From positions 1 through 41,925 of IMG/VR virus record IMGVR_UViG_3300050821_004611: a stretch of DNA of 41,925 nucleotides; one strand, written 5' to 3'. The notes under the pieces are model-generated. The model did no database searches. It was not told the DNA's origin and saw only the letters and a program-made list of their open reading frames with translations. Of the stretch, positions 13,225 through 19,879 are shown in pieces (position 1 is the stretch's first letter; the number at the start of each line of letters is the position of its first letter). The position numbers and the translations under genes were made by a program. The stretch is from a virus.

Positions 13225-13794
13225 ATGAACGTTGAAAAACTCTCGATGGACAAAGACCAGGCGCGCGACCTCTATCGCCGCTACCAGGAAAGCCGCGCCG
13301 GCATGACGCCAAACGATCGCGCAATCGCCGCGATCTATAAACGCATCGCGCAAGGCAAGCTCATCATCCGCGCGCTGGCATCGATCGCGGCCGCCGGCCT
13401 CGGCGCGGACGGACTGCCGAAGCTCGCGATCATGCGCGCCGATATCCCCAAGGTTGCCTGCGCGTGCTATTTCAACGAGATTCGATTCGATGCGGTGCAC
13501 GGCAATGGCCGCGCCTTCCAGGGCTACGCGAAGGATCGATATTTCAAAGTGTCTATGCCCGGCGCAAGCAGCAACACGAGAAGCCGCGTGGCCAGCGTGC
13601 CGCTGATTCCGGTGCATCTGCGGCCGCGCAAGGCGCTAGGGCAATACCATGTTCTGTGGGAAGCGGATTGGAATCAGTATCCCGTCGATCCGTACCTGCT
13701 GCGGCGCTTCGGCCAGGATGCCTGGGTGGTTGTCGCGGCCTGGGATCTGACCGACGTCGAGCGCGCGGTCATGTCGACGCAGCTGCATGGCTGA
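13225..13794 (+). CDS. Hypothetical phage protein, 189 aa
   Basis: ATG 13225 follows a strong AGGAGG. An N-terminal helical segment (1-75) precedes an alpha/beta core with VPLIPVHLRPR, YHVLWEADW and a DPYLLRRFG...VVAAWDLT ending; I recall related uncharacterised phage proteins with these blocks. No catalytic residues are obvious. Its last 8 bases overlap the HNH gene. Confidence 0.7.
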   Translation: MNVEKLSMDKDQARDLYRRYQESRAGMTPNDRAIAAIYKRIAQGKLIIRALASIAAAGLGADGLPKLAIMRADIPKVACACYFNEIRFDAVHGNGRAFQGYAKDRYFKVSMPGASSNTRSRVASVPLIPVHLRPRKALGQYHVLWEADWNQYPVDPYLLRRFGQDAWVVVAAWDLTDVERAVMSTQLHG

Positions 13795-14479
13795 TGTTCC
13801 TAAGCGGCGCCGGCGGCGGTGGACGCGAAGCGACATTGCGATCGTGCGCCGCCGCTACCCGCACGAACCGACGCCACGGCTAGCAAGGGAATTGAAGCGT
13901 TCGATCTGTAGCTTGTACGGATTGGCCACGAAGCTCGGTCTGCACAAGAGCGCGGACTATATCGCCCGCAAGCGCGCCGTCGAGCGCAAGCGCCTCAGCC
14001 GCAGCGGCGTCGCTTATCGATTCGGTATGGGCCATGTGCCCGCGAACAAAGGCATGCGCCGCCCTGGCTGGTCGCCAGGACGCATGGGCGAAACCCAGTT
14101 CAAAAAGGGCCAGCGATCCTGCACGTGGATGCCGATCGGCTCCTACCGAATCACGCACGATGGCTATCTGCAGCGGAAGATCTCGGACACTGGCTACCCT
14201 CCGCGCGACTGGGAAACCGTACATCGCCTGCTCTGGATCTCAGCGCACGGACCGATCCCACCAGGGCACAAGGTTGTTTTTAAATCCGGGCATGCGACCA
14301 CGGTGCTCGCGGAGATCACACTCGACGCGCTCGAGCTGGTGTCGCACGCGGAGCTGATGCGACGGAACAGCTATCACAATAATTACCCGAAAGAGATCGC
14401 GGAAGTCATCCGGCTGCGCGCGCAGGTGGTACGGCAAATCAACCGAAGAACGGGGGCTCAGCATGAAAAACAAAATTGA
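13787..14479 (+). CDS. HNH endonuclease with N-terminal helix-turn-helix, 230 aa
   Basis: Residues 1-55 form a basic stretch plus a SANT/HTH-like domain ending KLGLHKS, as in a family of phage homing-type HNH nucleases. The nuclease half has ETVHRLLWISAHGPIPPGHKVVF (His and Gly-Pro-Ile-Pro-x-Gly), a later ELVSHAELMRRNSYHNNYP with the final Asn/His residues. Such enzymes nick or cut DNA and often behave as selfish elements. It overlaps both neighbours and may have inserted into the operon. Which residues are catalytic is inferred from family pattern. Confidence 0.8.
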   Translation: MADVPKRRRRRWTRSDIAIVRRRYPHEPTPRLARELKRSICSLYGLATKLGLHKSADYIARKRAVERKRLSRSGVAYRFGMGHVPANKGMRRPGWSPGRMGETQFKKGQRSCTWMPIGSYRITHDGYLQRKISDTGYPPRDWETVHRLLWISAHGPIPPGHKVVFKSGHATTVLAEITLDALELVSHAELMRRNSYHNNYPKEIAEVIRLRAQVVRQINRRTGAQHEKQN

Positions 14480-14720
14480 GGATCTCCGCGACCACTTGTT
14501 CGCGACGCTCGAAGCACTGCGCGACAAGGAAAAGCCCATGGAAATCGAGCGCGCGCTCGCCATCTCGGAAGTTGCTAACTCGATCATTGAATCGGCCAAG
14601 GTTGAGGTCAAATTCCTGGACTTGGTCGGCGGTAAGGGCTCTGGCTTTGTAGGCGACGCCGCTACGCTCCCGGATACGCGCACGCCGAAGGACGCTGCGC
14701 TGCCGCGGCTGGTGAAATAA
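14463..14720 (+). CDS. Small conserved phage protein, 85 aa
   Basis: ATG 14463 overlaps the end of the HNH gene by 17 bases. The sequence is helical (DHLFATLEALRDKEKPMEIERA...VANSIIESAKVEVKFL), a type I recall from many proteobacterial prophages near ParB-like genes. It may pair with the downstream DNA-binding protein, but no function is established. Confidence 0.7.
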   Translation: MKNKIEDLRDHLFATLEALRDKEKPMEIERALAISEVANSIIESAKVEVKFLDLVGGKGSGFVGDAATLPDTRTPKDAALPRLVK

Positions 14721-14724
14721 ACTT

Positions 14725-14907
14725 ATGAAGCTGCGCTGGCCATGGAGCAAGAAACCGGCGCCGGTGGCCATTCCGCCCTACGTGCCGCCCGTGCGCGAGC
14801 CTGCGAAACCGGAGGAGACCATGGTGGTCGAGGAACACGACACATCGGCCATGACGCAGACGGGCGTGCACAAAGCCTGGAAGCGGCTCACGGACAGAAC
14901 CCCATGA
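14725..14907 (+). CDS. Small Pro-rich protein, 60 aa
   Basis: Starts 4 bases after the previous stop, ends ATGA with the ParB-like gene. Basic/Trp N-terminus (KLRWPWSKK) and a Pro-rich linker; likely disordered or membrane-peripheral. No family. Confidence 0.6.
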   Translation: MKLRWPWSKKPAPVAIPPYVPPVREPAKPEETMVVEEHDTSAMTQTGVHKAWKRLTDRTP

Positions 14908-15662
14908 CCAGCTGGCGCAACCGCATTGTGGCCAGCGGCGAGGCGGATCCGGCCGCGATCACCGACAACCCGCTCAATTGGCGCGTGCACCCGAAAGTGC
15001 AGCGCGTGACGCTGGAAGACTCGCTCGACAAGATCGGCTGGATCCAGAAGGCGATCGTGAATCGAACCACGGGGCATCTGATCGATGGGCATCTGCGCGT
15101 GGCCTCGGCCGTGGCGCGCGGCGAGACCTCGATCCCGGTGGACTACGTGGAACTCACGCTCGAGGAAGAGAAAGCCGCTCTCGCCTCCCTCGATCCCCTG
15201 TCCGCCATGGCGGTGATGGACGGCGAGAAGTTGACCGAGCTGCTGCAGGACTTCGAGTTCGGCGGCGGCCCACTCGATCAGATGTTCGACGAGCTGCGCG
15301 AGCAGGCCGAAGGCTCAACGCTCGCGGCCGCGAGCAAGAATCCGGAAGGGATCTTGACCAAGGGGGCGCCGGTGGTCAAAGCGGTGATCGCGGTCAGCGA
15401 CATGAACCTGATCGAACGCGCGCTCGCCGCCAGCGGCAAACCCTCCCGGGGCGATGCGCTCCTTCACCTCTGCCGAGTATTTCTCCATGAAAAAGGACAA
15501 CACGACGCTGAACCTCAAAGCGTCGTTACGCTGGAGCCTCTTGAAAAAGATCCCGCGCCCGATCGTCCTCGAGACGCACGCGGGAACGGGGCAGGTGTGG
15601 AAGCGGGTGTACAGCGAGATAAGCCAGGGCGTCGCGTTCGACGAAAAACCCGCAAAGGCTGA
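14904..15662 (+). CDS. ParB/Srx-like nuclease-domain protein, 252 aa
   Basis: The N-terminal domain has the ParB/sulfiredoxin-fold motif GHLIDGHLRVASA (Asp61-Gly-His-Leu-Arg65) and ASLDPLSAM further on. In phages such proteins are usually linked to DNA methyltransferases or DNA transactions and not to plasmid partition. A second block (IAVSDMNLIERALAASGKPSRGDAL) is typical of the C-terminal region. The last 58 residues overlap the methyltransferase frame and look non-conserved (Arg/Gly/Pro), so the true C-terminus or an indel in the sequence needs checking. Confidence 0.75.
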   Translation: MTSWRNRIVASGEADPAAITDNPLNWRVHPKVQRVTLEDSLDKIGWIQKAIVNRTTGHLIDGHLRVASAVARGETSIPVDYVELTLEEEKAALASLDPLSAMAVMDGEKLTELLQDFEFGGGPLDQMFDELREQAEGSTLAAASKNPEGILTKGAPVVKAVIAVSDMNLIERALAASGKPSRGDALLHLCRVFLHEKGQHDAEPQSVVTLEPLEKDPAPDRPRDARGNGAGVEAGVQRDKPGRRVRRKTRKG

Positions 15663-16164
15663 GCTCGTCGCTATTCAGCGGCCGACCTGGAGCGTGTTCG
15701 AATCCGACTGCATCGAGAGCCTGCGAGCCGGCGCCGGCGAGCACCTGGCCATCAATCTGATCGACATCGATCCTTATGGCGAACCCTGGCCTGTGATCGA
15801 GGCCTTCTTCGCCTGGGAGCGGCCCTGGCCCGATCGCATCGGCTTTGCGGTCAACGACGGCGTGCGCATGAAATTGAAAATCACCGGCGGCTGGGACGTC
15901 GAATCCTTAAAGCCGGCGGTCCAGCACTTCGGCAACTCCGCCATGTATGGCGAGTATCTGCAGGTGGCGCGCTGGAATTTGAAGCGCCTCGCGGCGGTGC
16001 GCCAGTACGAGCTCGCGCATTGGACCGGCTACTACTGCGGCCACGGCGACTGCATGACGCACTACGCCGCGGTGTTCGACCGATTCGACAAGCCCTCATC
16101 GTCATCCTCGTCGCCCGCATCATCGTCGTCATCATCGCCGGGGCCTACGGCCGCCGGCGGCTGA
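15487..16164 (+). CDS. Class I SAM-dependent methyltransferase-like protein, 225 aa
   Basis: Motif I is LETHAGTGQ (28-36) and the catalytic-region motif is DIDPYG (93-98), followed by ITGGWD and CGHGDCMTHYA near the end. DIDPYG resembles tRNA guanine-N2 methyltransferases (Trm1) more than DNA amino-methylases (DPPY), so the substrate is open. Starts: ATG 15487 (chosen) or 15454; both lie inside the ParB-like frame. The last 24 residues are mostly Ser/Pro and overlap a convergent gene. Confidence 0.75.
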   Translation: MKKDNTTLNLKASLRWSLLKKIPRPIVLETHAGTGQVWKRVYSEISQGVAFDEKPAKAELVAIQRPTWSVFESDCIESLRAGAGEHLAINLIDIDPYGEPWPVIEAFFAWERPWPDRIGFAVNDGVRMKLKITGGWDVESLKPAVQHFGNSAMYGEYLQVARWNLKRLAAVRQYELAHWTGYYCGHGDCMTHYAAVFDRFDKPSSSSSSPASSSSSSPGPTAAGG

Positions 16165-16406
16165 AAGCGCGTATGGATATCCGCGCGCTGCTTGGCTCGC
16201 AGCTCGAGCGGCCGCGCGAAGCAAATCTCGTACGCCGCGGCATAGCTCATCTCCGGGGCGAACATCTCCCGCAGCAGGCCGCGCTGGTGGATGGCGATGC
16301 GGATCCGCTCGCGCCGATCATGCGCGGAGATCTCATGGCCCGAGAGCACCAGGCCGCCGGTCGATAGTTCACGGATGAAGGCCATTTCGATCTCCTCGCG
16401 CGTCAT
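16062..16406 (-). CDS. Hypothetical protein with Asp-rich tail, 114 aa; last gene of late unit
   Basis: ATG 16406 overlaps the spanin stop (ATGA). Residues 1-80 are helical and charged (MTREEIEMAFIREL..., MSYAAAYEICFARPL). The C-terminus is an acidic run (residues about 90-104) encoded antisense to the Ser tract of the convergent methyltransferase. No family recognised. Overlap with the plus-strand gene is 103 bases. Confidence 0.65.
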   Translation of the reverse strand: MTREEIEMAFIRELSTGGLVLSGHEISAHDRRERIRIAIHQRGLLREMFAPEMSYAAAYEICFARPLELRAKQRADIHTRFQPPAAVGPGDDDDDDAGDEDDDEGLSNRSNTAA

Positions 16407-16909
16407 GGGGCGGCCGCCGCGGCCGCGAGCGCGCGCGCCCTCACCTGGTTATACGCCTTGATCACGGCGACGCGGCCGGCGTAGTCGGCGTCGCAATCGT
16501 CGAGGACTTTGGCTTCGGCGGCGATGCGAGCGTCGAGAGCGCGTCTTTGTCCGTCGGATAGGTCGACGGGACAGAGATCGCCGGCGGCAGCGGATCCGGT
16601 ACCGGACACGGACTTCGCACGTACTTGGTTGTCGTGCAGCCGCTGCACCAGATCAGCATTGCCACGCTGAAGATCCGCCACTTGATCGTCATAGGTTTTC
16701 ACCACGAGTTGGAGTTGCGCGGCGCCGATCGCCGCATCGGTCGTATTGGCGCCGACGGCCTGCGCTTTCGTTTCGGTGGTCTGAGCGATGCAGGCGACCG
16801 CGCCCAATTGCTGCTCGGTGTGGTTGTGGATTTTCCACCAAACGACCGAGGCCATGATCAGAAGGAGCGCGCCGATCACTTCCCCCGCGATGCGCTCCAG
16901 CGTGGTCAT
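16403..16909 (-). CDS. Rz: Rz-like inner-membrane spanin, 168 aa
   Basis: The i-spanin sits in the inner membrane and joins Rz1 in the outer membrane to fuse the two membranes at the last step of lysis. Residues 8-25 (AGEVIGALLLIMASVVWW) are the single N-terminal span; the rest is periplasmic with long helical, coiled-coil-prone segments (60-100, 115-165). Rz1 is encoded within it in another frame. ATGA overlaps at both ends. Confidence 0.85.
   Translation of the reverse strand: MTTLERIAGEVIGALLLIMASVVWWKIHNHTEQQLGAVACIAQTTETKAQAVGANTTDAAIGAAQLQLVVKTYDDQVADLQRGNADLVQRLHDNQVRAKSVSGTGSAAAGDLCPVDLSDGQRRALDARIAAEAKVLDDCDADYAGRVAVIKAYNQVRARALAAAAAAP
16462..16692 (-). CDS. Rz1: Rz1-like outer-membrane lipoprotein spanin, 76 aa, nested in Rz
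   Basis: ATG 16692 opens a frame wholly inside the Rz gene. The product has a signal sequence ending LIWCSGC, so Cys19 is the likely lipidated residue, and a mature part very rich in Pro, Ser and Thr. That is the hallmark of Rz1 o-spanins, and the embedded arrangement is the same as in lambda. The mature chain of about 58 residues would reach the periplasm to meet Rz. Confidence 0.85.
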   Translation of the reverse strand: MTIKWRIFSVAMLIWCSGCTTTKYVRSPCPVPDPLPPAISVPSTYPTDKDALSTLASPPKPKSSTIATPTTPAASP

Positions 16910-17142
16910 TTGAGCGAGCGCAGCTTCGCGGTGAGCTTATCGAGTTCGCTGATGAGCCATCGGACGCGCTCCTTGGTATTCTCGATTTGGTGGCGGAACT
17001 CATCATCGGCCACGGACATCTGCCGGCGCGCGCCGTCAATGCGGTCGAGCACCGCGGTCGCATCGAACGCGGCGCCGCGCAGCAGTTGAAGCTTGTCTCG
17101 GGCCTCGACGATGGCCGCAATGGCTGCCTGATCCTCGCTCAT
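16906..17142 (-). CDS. Small coiled-coil protein, 78 aa
   Basis: ATGA overlaps with both neighbours. Almost fully helical with heptad patterns (AAIVEARDKLQLL; IENTKERVRWLISELDKLTAKL). No membrane span. Possibly a partner of the lysis membrane proteins; no family recognised. Confidence 0.65.
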   Translation of the reverse strand: MSEDQAAIAAIVEARDKLQLLRGAAFDATAVLDRIDGARRQMSVADDEFRHQIENTKERVRWLISELDKLTAKLRSLK

Positions 17143-17549
17143 TTATGAAAGCCCCATCCAATGACCGCTAACAGTGCCGCGAATACTACGCCGAGCGCGG
17201 CGACCAATTTGAAAATGTTGTCGACGCGCCTCTCAATCCGAGCGGCGAGCTGCCGTTCGAATTCGGCGGCGCCGGCCTTCGGCTGCTTCAATTTAAGCGA
17301 CGTGATGATTTTCTGCATCACCTCGGCATGCTTCTTCGCGGTCTCGGTCAGGTCGCTGATCGCCTTGAACTGGTAGCGCTGTTCCTCTTCGCTCGAATGC
17401 GAGCGCTCGCGAAACACGCGCAAGTTGCGCACCGTCTCATCGAGTTCCTTATTCGCCCCCGCGACCGTCTCATCGAAATCGGGAAAGAGATCGACCTCGG
17501 GCTTCGGCGGTCGGTGATACTCGCCGGGCCAGCGATCGAGCTTGGTCAC
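17139..17549 (-). CDS. Membrane protein with C-terminal span, 136 aa
   Basis: The N-terminal 100 residues are soluble and helical with a coiled-coil-like centre (FRERSHSSEEEQRYQFKAIS...); residues about 114-132 (IFKLVAALGVVFAALLAVI) form one membrane span at the very C-terminus. This topology recalls XhlA-type lysis proteins that work with holins. Position between holin and spanins supports a lysis role, but the match is topological only. Confidence 0.65.
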   Translation of the reverse strand: MTKLDRWPGEYHRPPKPEVDLFPDFDETVAGANKELDETVRNLRVFRERSHSSEEEQRYQFKAISDLTETAKKHAEVMQKIITSLKLKQPKAGAAEFERQLAARIERRVDNIFKLVAALGVVFAALLAVIGWGFHK

Positions 17550-17779
17550 GGCGGCGGATCGACCCAGCCAAAAAATTGCGCCAGGCTGTTGTAGGTCCCT
17601 ACCAGCGCGACCACGACGCCGAAGATCATCAGCAGCACGCCCTGCTGCGGCAGATGAATCTCCGGATGGCTCGCGAGCTGATATTGCACGGCGCCGGCGG
17701 CGATGCCGATGCCGCCCACCGTCTTGGTGCGATGGCGCCAGATCCAGCGCGCGCGCGCCTTGCAGCCCTCCCAGATCAC
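17546..17779 (-). CDS. Probable holin, two membrane spans, 77 aa
   Basis: GTG 17779 overlaps the endolysin stop (GTGA), which fixes the start; the longer frame upstream is a shadow. After a basic N-terminus there are two hydrophobic helices (about residues 20-35 and 49-69) joined by a short polar loop, the class II holin layout. Holins open the inner membrane to release endolysin. Call rests on topology, size and position next to the endolysin. Confidence 0.7.
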   Translation of the reverse strand: MIWEGCKARARWIWRHRTKTVGGIGIAAGAVQYQLASHPEIHLPQQGVLLMIFGVVVALVGTYNSLAQFFGWVDPPP

Positions 17780-18270
17780 GCGAGCACGCCGCCGGCGCCG
17801 GTATAGAACGTGGTGAGGCCTGCGAGCACGCGCTCGGGCTGGCCGCTCTGGCCGCCCGGGAAACTCGCCCACTCGTTATCGCATTTTAGAATCGCGCTCG
17901 AGATGCGCCCCAAGCTCACATCGTCGAGGGCGCCGCGCGCGCGGATGCGCAGGATCGCCGCCTGGTTCTGCGAGTCGGCGCGAAAGTCCGGCAGGTTGAG
18001 CGCCTGCTTGCAGGTGAGCCAGGTCGCGCGGGTGATCTGATAGCGCCCGGCCGCGGTCGACCATTCGCCCACATACCTGGCCCCCAAGCTGTCGAGCTTT
18101 TCGCCCTTCCACTCCTGCAGGCCGTTCGGCGGCCGGTGCTCAGCCGGGTGGTAGTCCATGTCCTCGACCGTGTGGATGAAGCCATAGCACACGCGATACG
18201 GATCCGGCCGCCGGTCGGTGCCCTCGGCGCGCGCAATCATGGCCAGGAACGCGGCGACGTTCGGATTCAA
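17776..18270 (-). CDS. R: Lambda R-like endolysin (lytic transglycosylase), 164 aa
   Basis: Lambda R cleaves the MurNAc-GlcNAc bond of peptidoglycan, leaving an anhydro product. The match is clear: ARAEGTD at 13-19 with catalytic Glu16 (Glu19 in lambda R), TAAGRYQI, then ILRIRARGALDDV and WASFPGG near the end. Size fits (lambda R is 158 aa). Start is TTG 18270, which overlaps the upstream stop (TTGA); the frame stays open upstream but that part is not endolysin. No signal peptide, so it needs a holin. Confidence 0.9.
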   Translation of the reverse strand: MNPNVAAFLAMIARAEGTDRRPDPYRVCYGFIHTVEDMDYHPAEHRPPNGLQEWKGEKLDSLGARYVGEWSTAAGRYQITRATWLTCKQALNLPDFRADSQNQAAILRIRARGALDDVSLGRISSAILKCDNEWASFPGGQSGQPERVLAGLTTFYTGAGGVLA

Positions 18271-18467
18271 TGGAAATGCCGGCCGATCATGAAGGCGAGC
18301 AGCGCCACCGGGACCGAGACGATCACGAGGAATTGGATCGCGAGGCCCTGATGCTCGGTGATGAAGGTGATCAAATCTTTTTCGTAGTGCTCGACGGTGG
18401 GCAGAATCTCCGCGGCGCGCGCGGCACCGGCCTTCTCGATCGCGGCGATCTCGGTGGGAATATCCAT
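18267..18467 (-). CDS. Small membrane protein with C-terminal span, 66 aa
   Basis: ATG 18467 follows a weak CGAGG; ATG 18506 is an alternative. Residues about 40-60 (GLAIQFLVIVSVPVALLAFMIG) form one span, preceded by a helical soluble part. First gene of the lysis group, coupled to the endolysin by TTGA. It could be an antiholin or second holin, but nothing decides this. Confidence 0.6.
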   Translation of the reverse strand: MDIPTEIAAIEKAGAARAAEILPTVEHYEKDLITFITEHQGLAIQFLVIVSVPVALLAFMIGRHFH

Positions 18468-18578
18468 GCAGCAGCCTCGTGTGGGAGAAAGTGGGACGCG
18501 GCGCATGCTCTGCCGGAGGCCGCATCGAAACGTTGACGGCTGTCGCGAATTGCCCGAATGTGGCGCTGCGATGGGGGA

Positions 18579-19268
18579 CTAGACGCCCCACTTCGCGTGG
18601 AAATAATTTTCGACGTCGGTGATCTCGGTCGAGGTGCACACCCGGTTGACCAGGATCAGCTCGGCGATCTCGCCGTCGAACGGCGCGCTCGCGCCATCCC
18701 AGGCGAGGATGTTCGTGCCTAGGCCGATGGTGCACACATGGGCGCCGCTGCCGTCCGCCGCGCGATCGCGGCGAAAGGCGAAGTTGCCGCTCCCGGTGTT
18801 GCCTTCATAGGTGACGTTCGATTGATACCAGGTGCTGGCGGTGAGCGAGGCGCTGGCGCTGCCGATGAGCGCCACAAACTCCGACACCAGCGCGAGCTGC
18901 TGGCTCGCATTGATGTACCAGAGCAAGGAGGAATTGGCCGTGCTACCCACGAAGAGCTGATTCGCCGTGGCGGCCGCCATGTTGAAGACCGCGAACAGCG
19001 TGCTCACATTCATGGCCGGGAGCGTCGGCAGGTTATAACCGGTCGACGCGAAGGTCGCGACGTTCAAACCATTGAGCTGTGAGCCCACCGTCGCACCGGA
19101 GCCGCTATTGATCGTCGCCGCGGTGTTGGGCGGCGCGGAATTGGGCAGCGTGGCGGAATAGTTGCCGCCCGTCGCGAGCAGGTCGCCTTTGAGCCAGTAC
19201 ACCAGATCCGCGAGGCTCGAGGGATCGAACGGCGCCGCGGCCCCAAACGCATACGGGTTGATCAACAT
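18579..19268 (-). CDS. LamG/concanavalin-A-like tail protein, 229 aa
   Basis: The start MLINPYAFGA and the sequence LADLVYWLKGD...VATFASTGYNLPT...FDGEIAELILVNR...YFHAKWG match the jelly-roll LamG-3 domain common at the ends of phage tail fibres and tip proteins. Such domains bind sugars or other surface ligands, so this may help receptor binding. Start overlaps the previous stop (TGATG). It is the last tail gene before the lysis group. Confidence 0.75.
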   Translation of the reverse strand: MLINPYAFGAAAPFDPSSLADLVYWLKGDLLATGGNYSATLPNSAPPNTAATINSGSGATVGSQLNGLNVATFASTGYNLPTLPAMNVSTLFAVFNMAAATANQLFVGSTANSSLLWYINASQQLALVSEFVALIGSASASLTASTWYQSNVTYEGNTGSGNFAFRRDRAADGSGAHVCTIGLGTNILAWDGASAPFDGEIAELILVNRVCTSTEITDVENYFHAKWGV

Positions 19269-19879
19269 CAGACGTGTCCGATCAGCGTGACGATGAGCCC
19301 TTTCGCGCCGGTGCCTGCCGCGGTGATGTCGATGGTCAACAGGGCATCATCGCCGATCGCCGGCGCCGAGATGACGGCCGGTGTCGCGGCGGTCACGCTC
19401 GTGAACTCGGTGGCATCGATCGAGAGATCGGTCGACAGAATGTCGCTGCCCGCATTTTTGATCGCGACCGTGACCAGCCCCGAACTCGAATCGACCAGCA
19501 CCGACGAACGCACCGCGGTGAGCGTGAAGGCCTGCGGCGCGCGCACATAGGCGACGCTCGCGCCGGTTGCGAGCGCGGTCACGAGATCCGAGCAGGCGAG
19601 CTGCAGTACGACATCGGCGCTGCCGGTACTCGACGCGCCGCTGCTGGTATCGCTCACCACGCGCACGCGACCGTTCGATTCGCCGATGACCGTGGACCCC
19701 TCGAAGATCAGGGTTCGCACATCCGAGATGCCCGGCGAGTCGCCCAGCTGCTCGACGGTGATGCTGCCGCCGAGCTCGAGCAGCAGCGCGTCGAGCTTGT
19801 TCCAATTGAAGTCGAGCGGGACCTCCGGCTGTTCCTGCGATGGGTTTAAGAGCTCGAAGCCAAAATTCGGGGTGATCAT
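19268..19879 (-). CDS. Tail-tip/fibre-associated protein, 203 aa
   Basis: ATG 19879 overlaps the stop of the big tip gene (ATGA). The N-terminal PNFGFELLNPSQEQPEVPLDFNWNKLD segment looks like tail adaptor starts that fix fibres to the tip; the rest is beta-rich with repeated Thr/Ser/Ala, ending in a Gly/Val-rich strand (GLIVTLIGHV). Likely a trimeric fibre or adaptor. Assignment is by sequence style and position. Confidence 0.6.
   Translation of the reverse strand: MITPNFGFELLNPSQEQPEVPLDFNWNKLDALLLELGGSITVEQLGDSPGISDVRTLIFEGSTVIGESNGRVRVVSDTSSGASSTGSADVVLQLACSDLVTALATGASVAYVRAPQAFTLTAVRSSVLVDSSSGLVTVAIKNAGSDILSTDLSIDATEFTSVTAATPAVISAPAIGDDALLTIDITAAGTGAKGLIVTLIGHV

Noticed and set aside
15685-15705. 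T-arm-like GTTCGAATCC
   Set aside because: No matching acceptor or anticodon stems nearby, and it lies inside the methyltransferase gene; no tRNA gene was found in the window.
14904-16164. Restriction-modification system
   Set aside because: A methyltransferase-like and a ParB-like gene are adjacent, but no restriction endonuclease is present, and the DIDPYG motif does not point to a DNA amino-methylase.
18271-18735. N-terminal extension of the endolysin frame
   Set aside because: Overlaps the 66-aa membrane gene and is Arg/His-rich without endolysin similarity; TTG 18270 gives the lambda R length.
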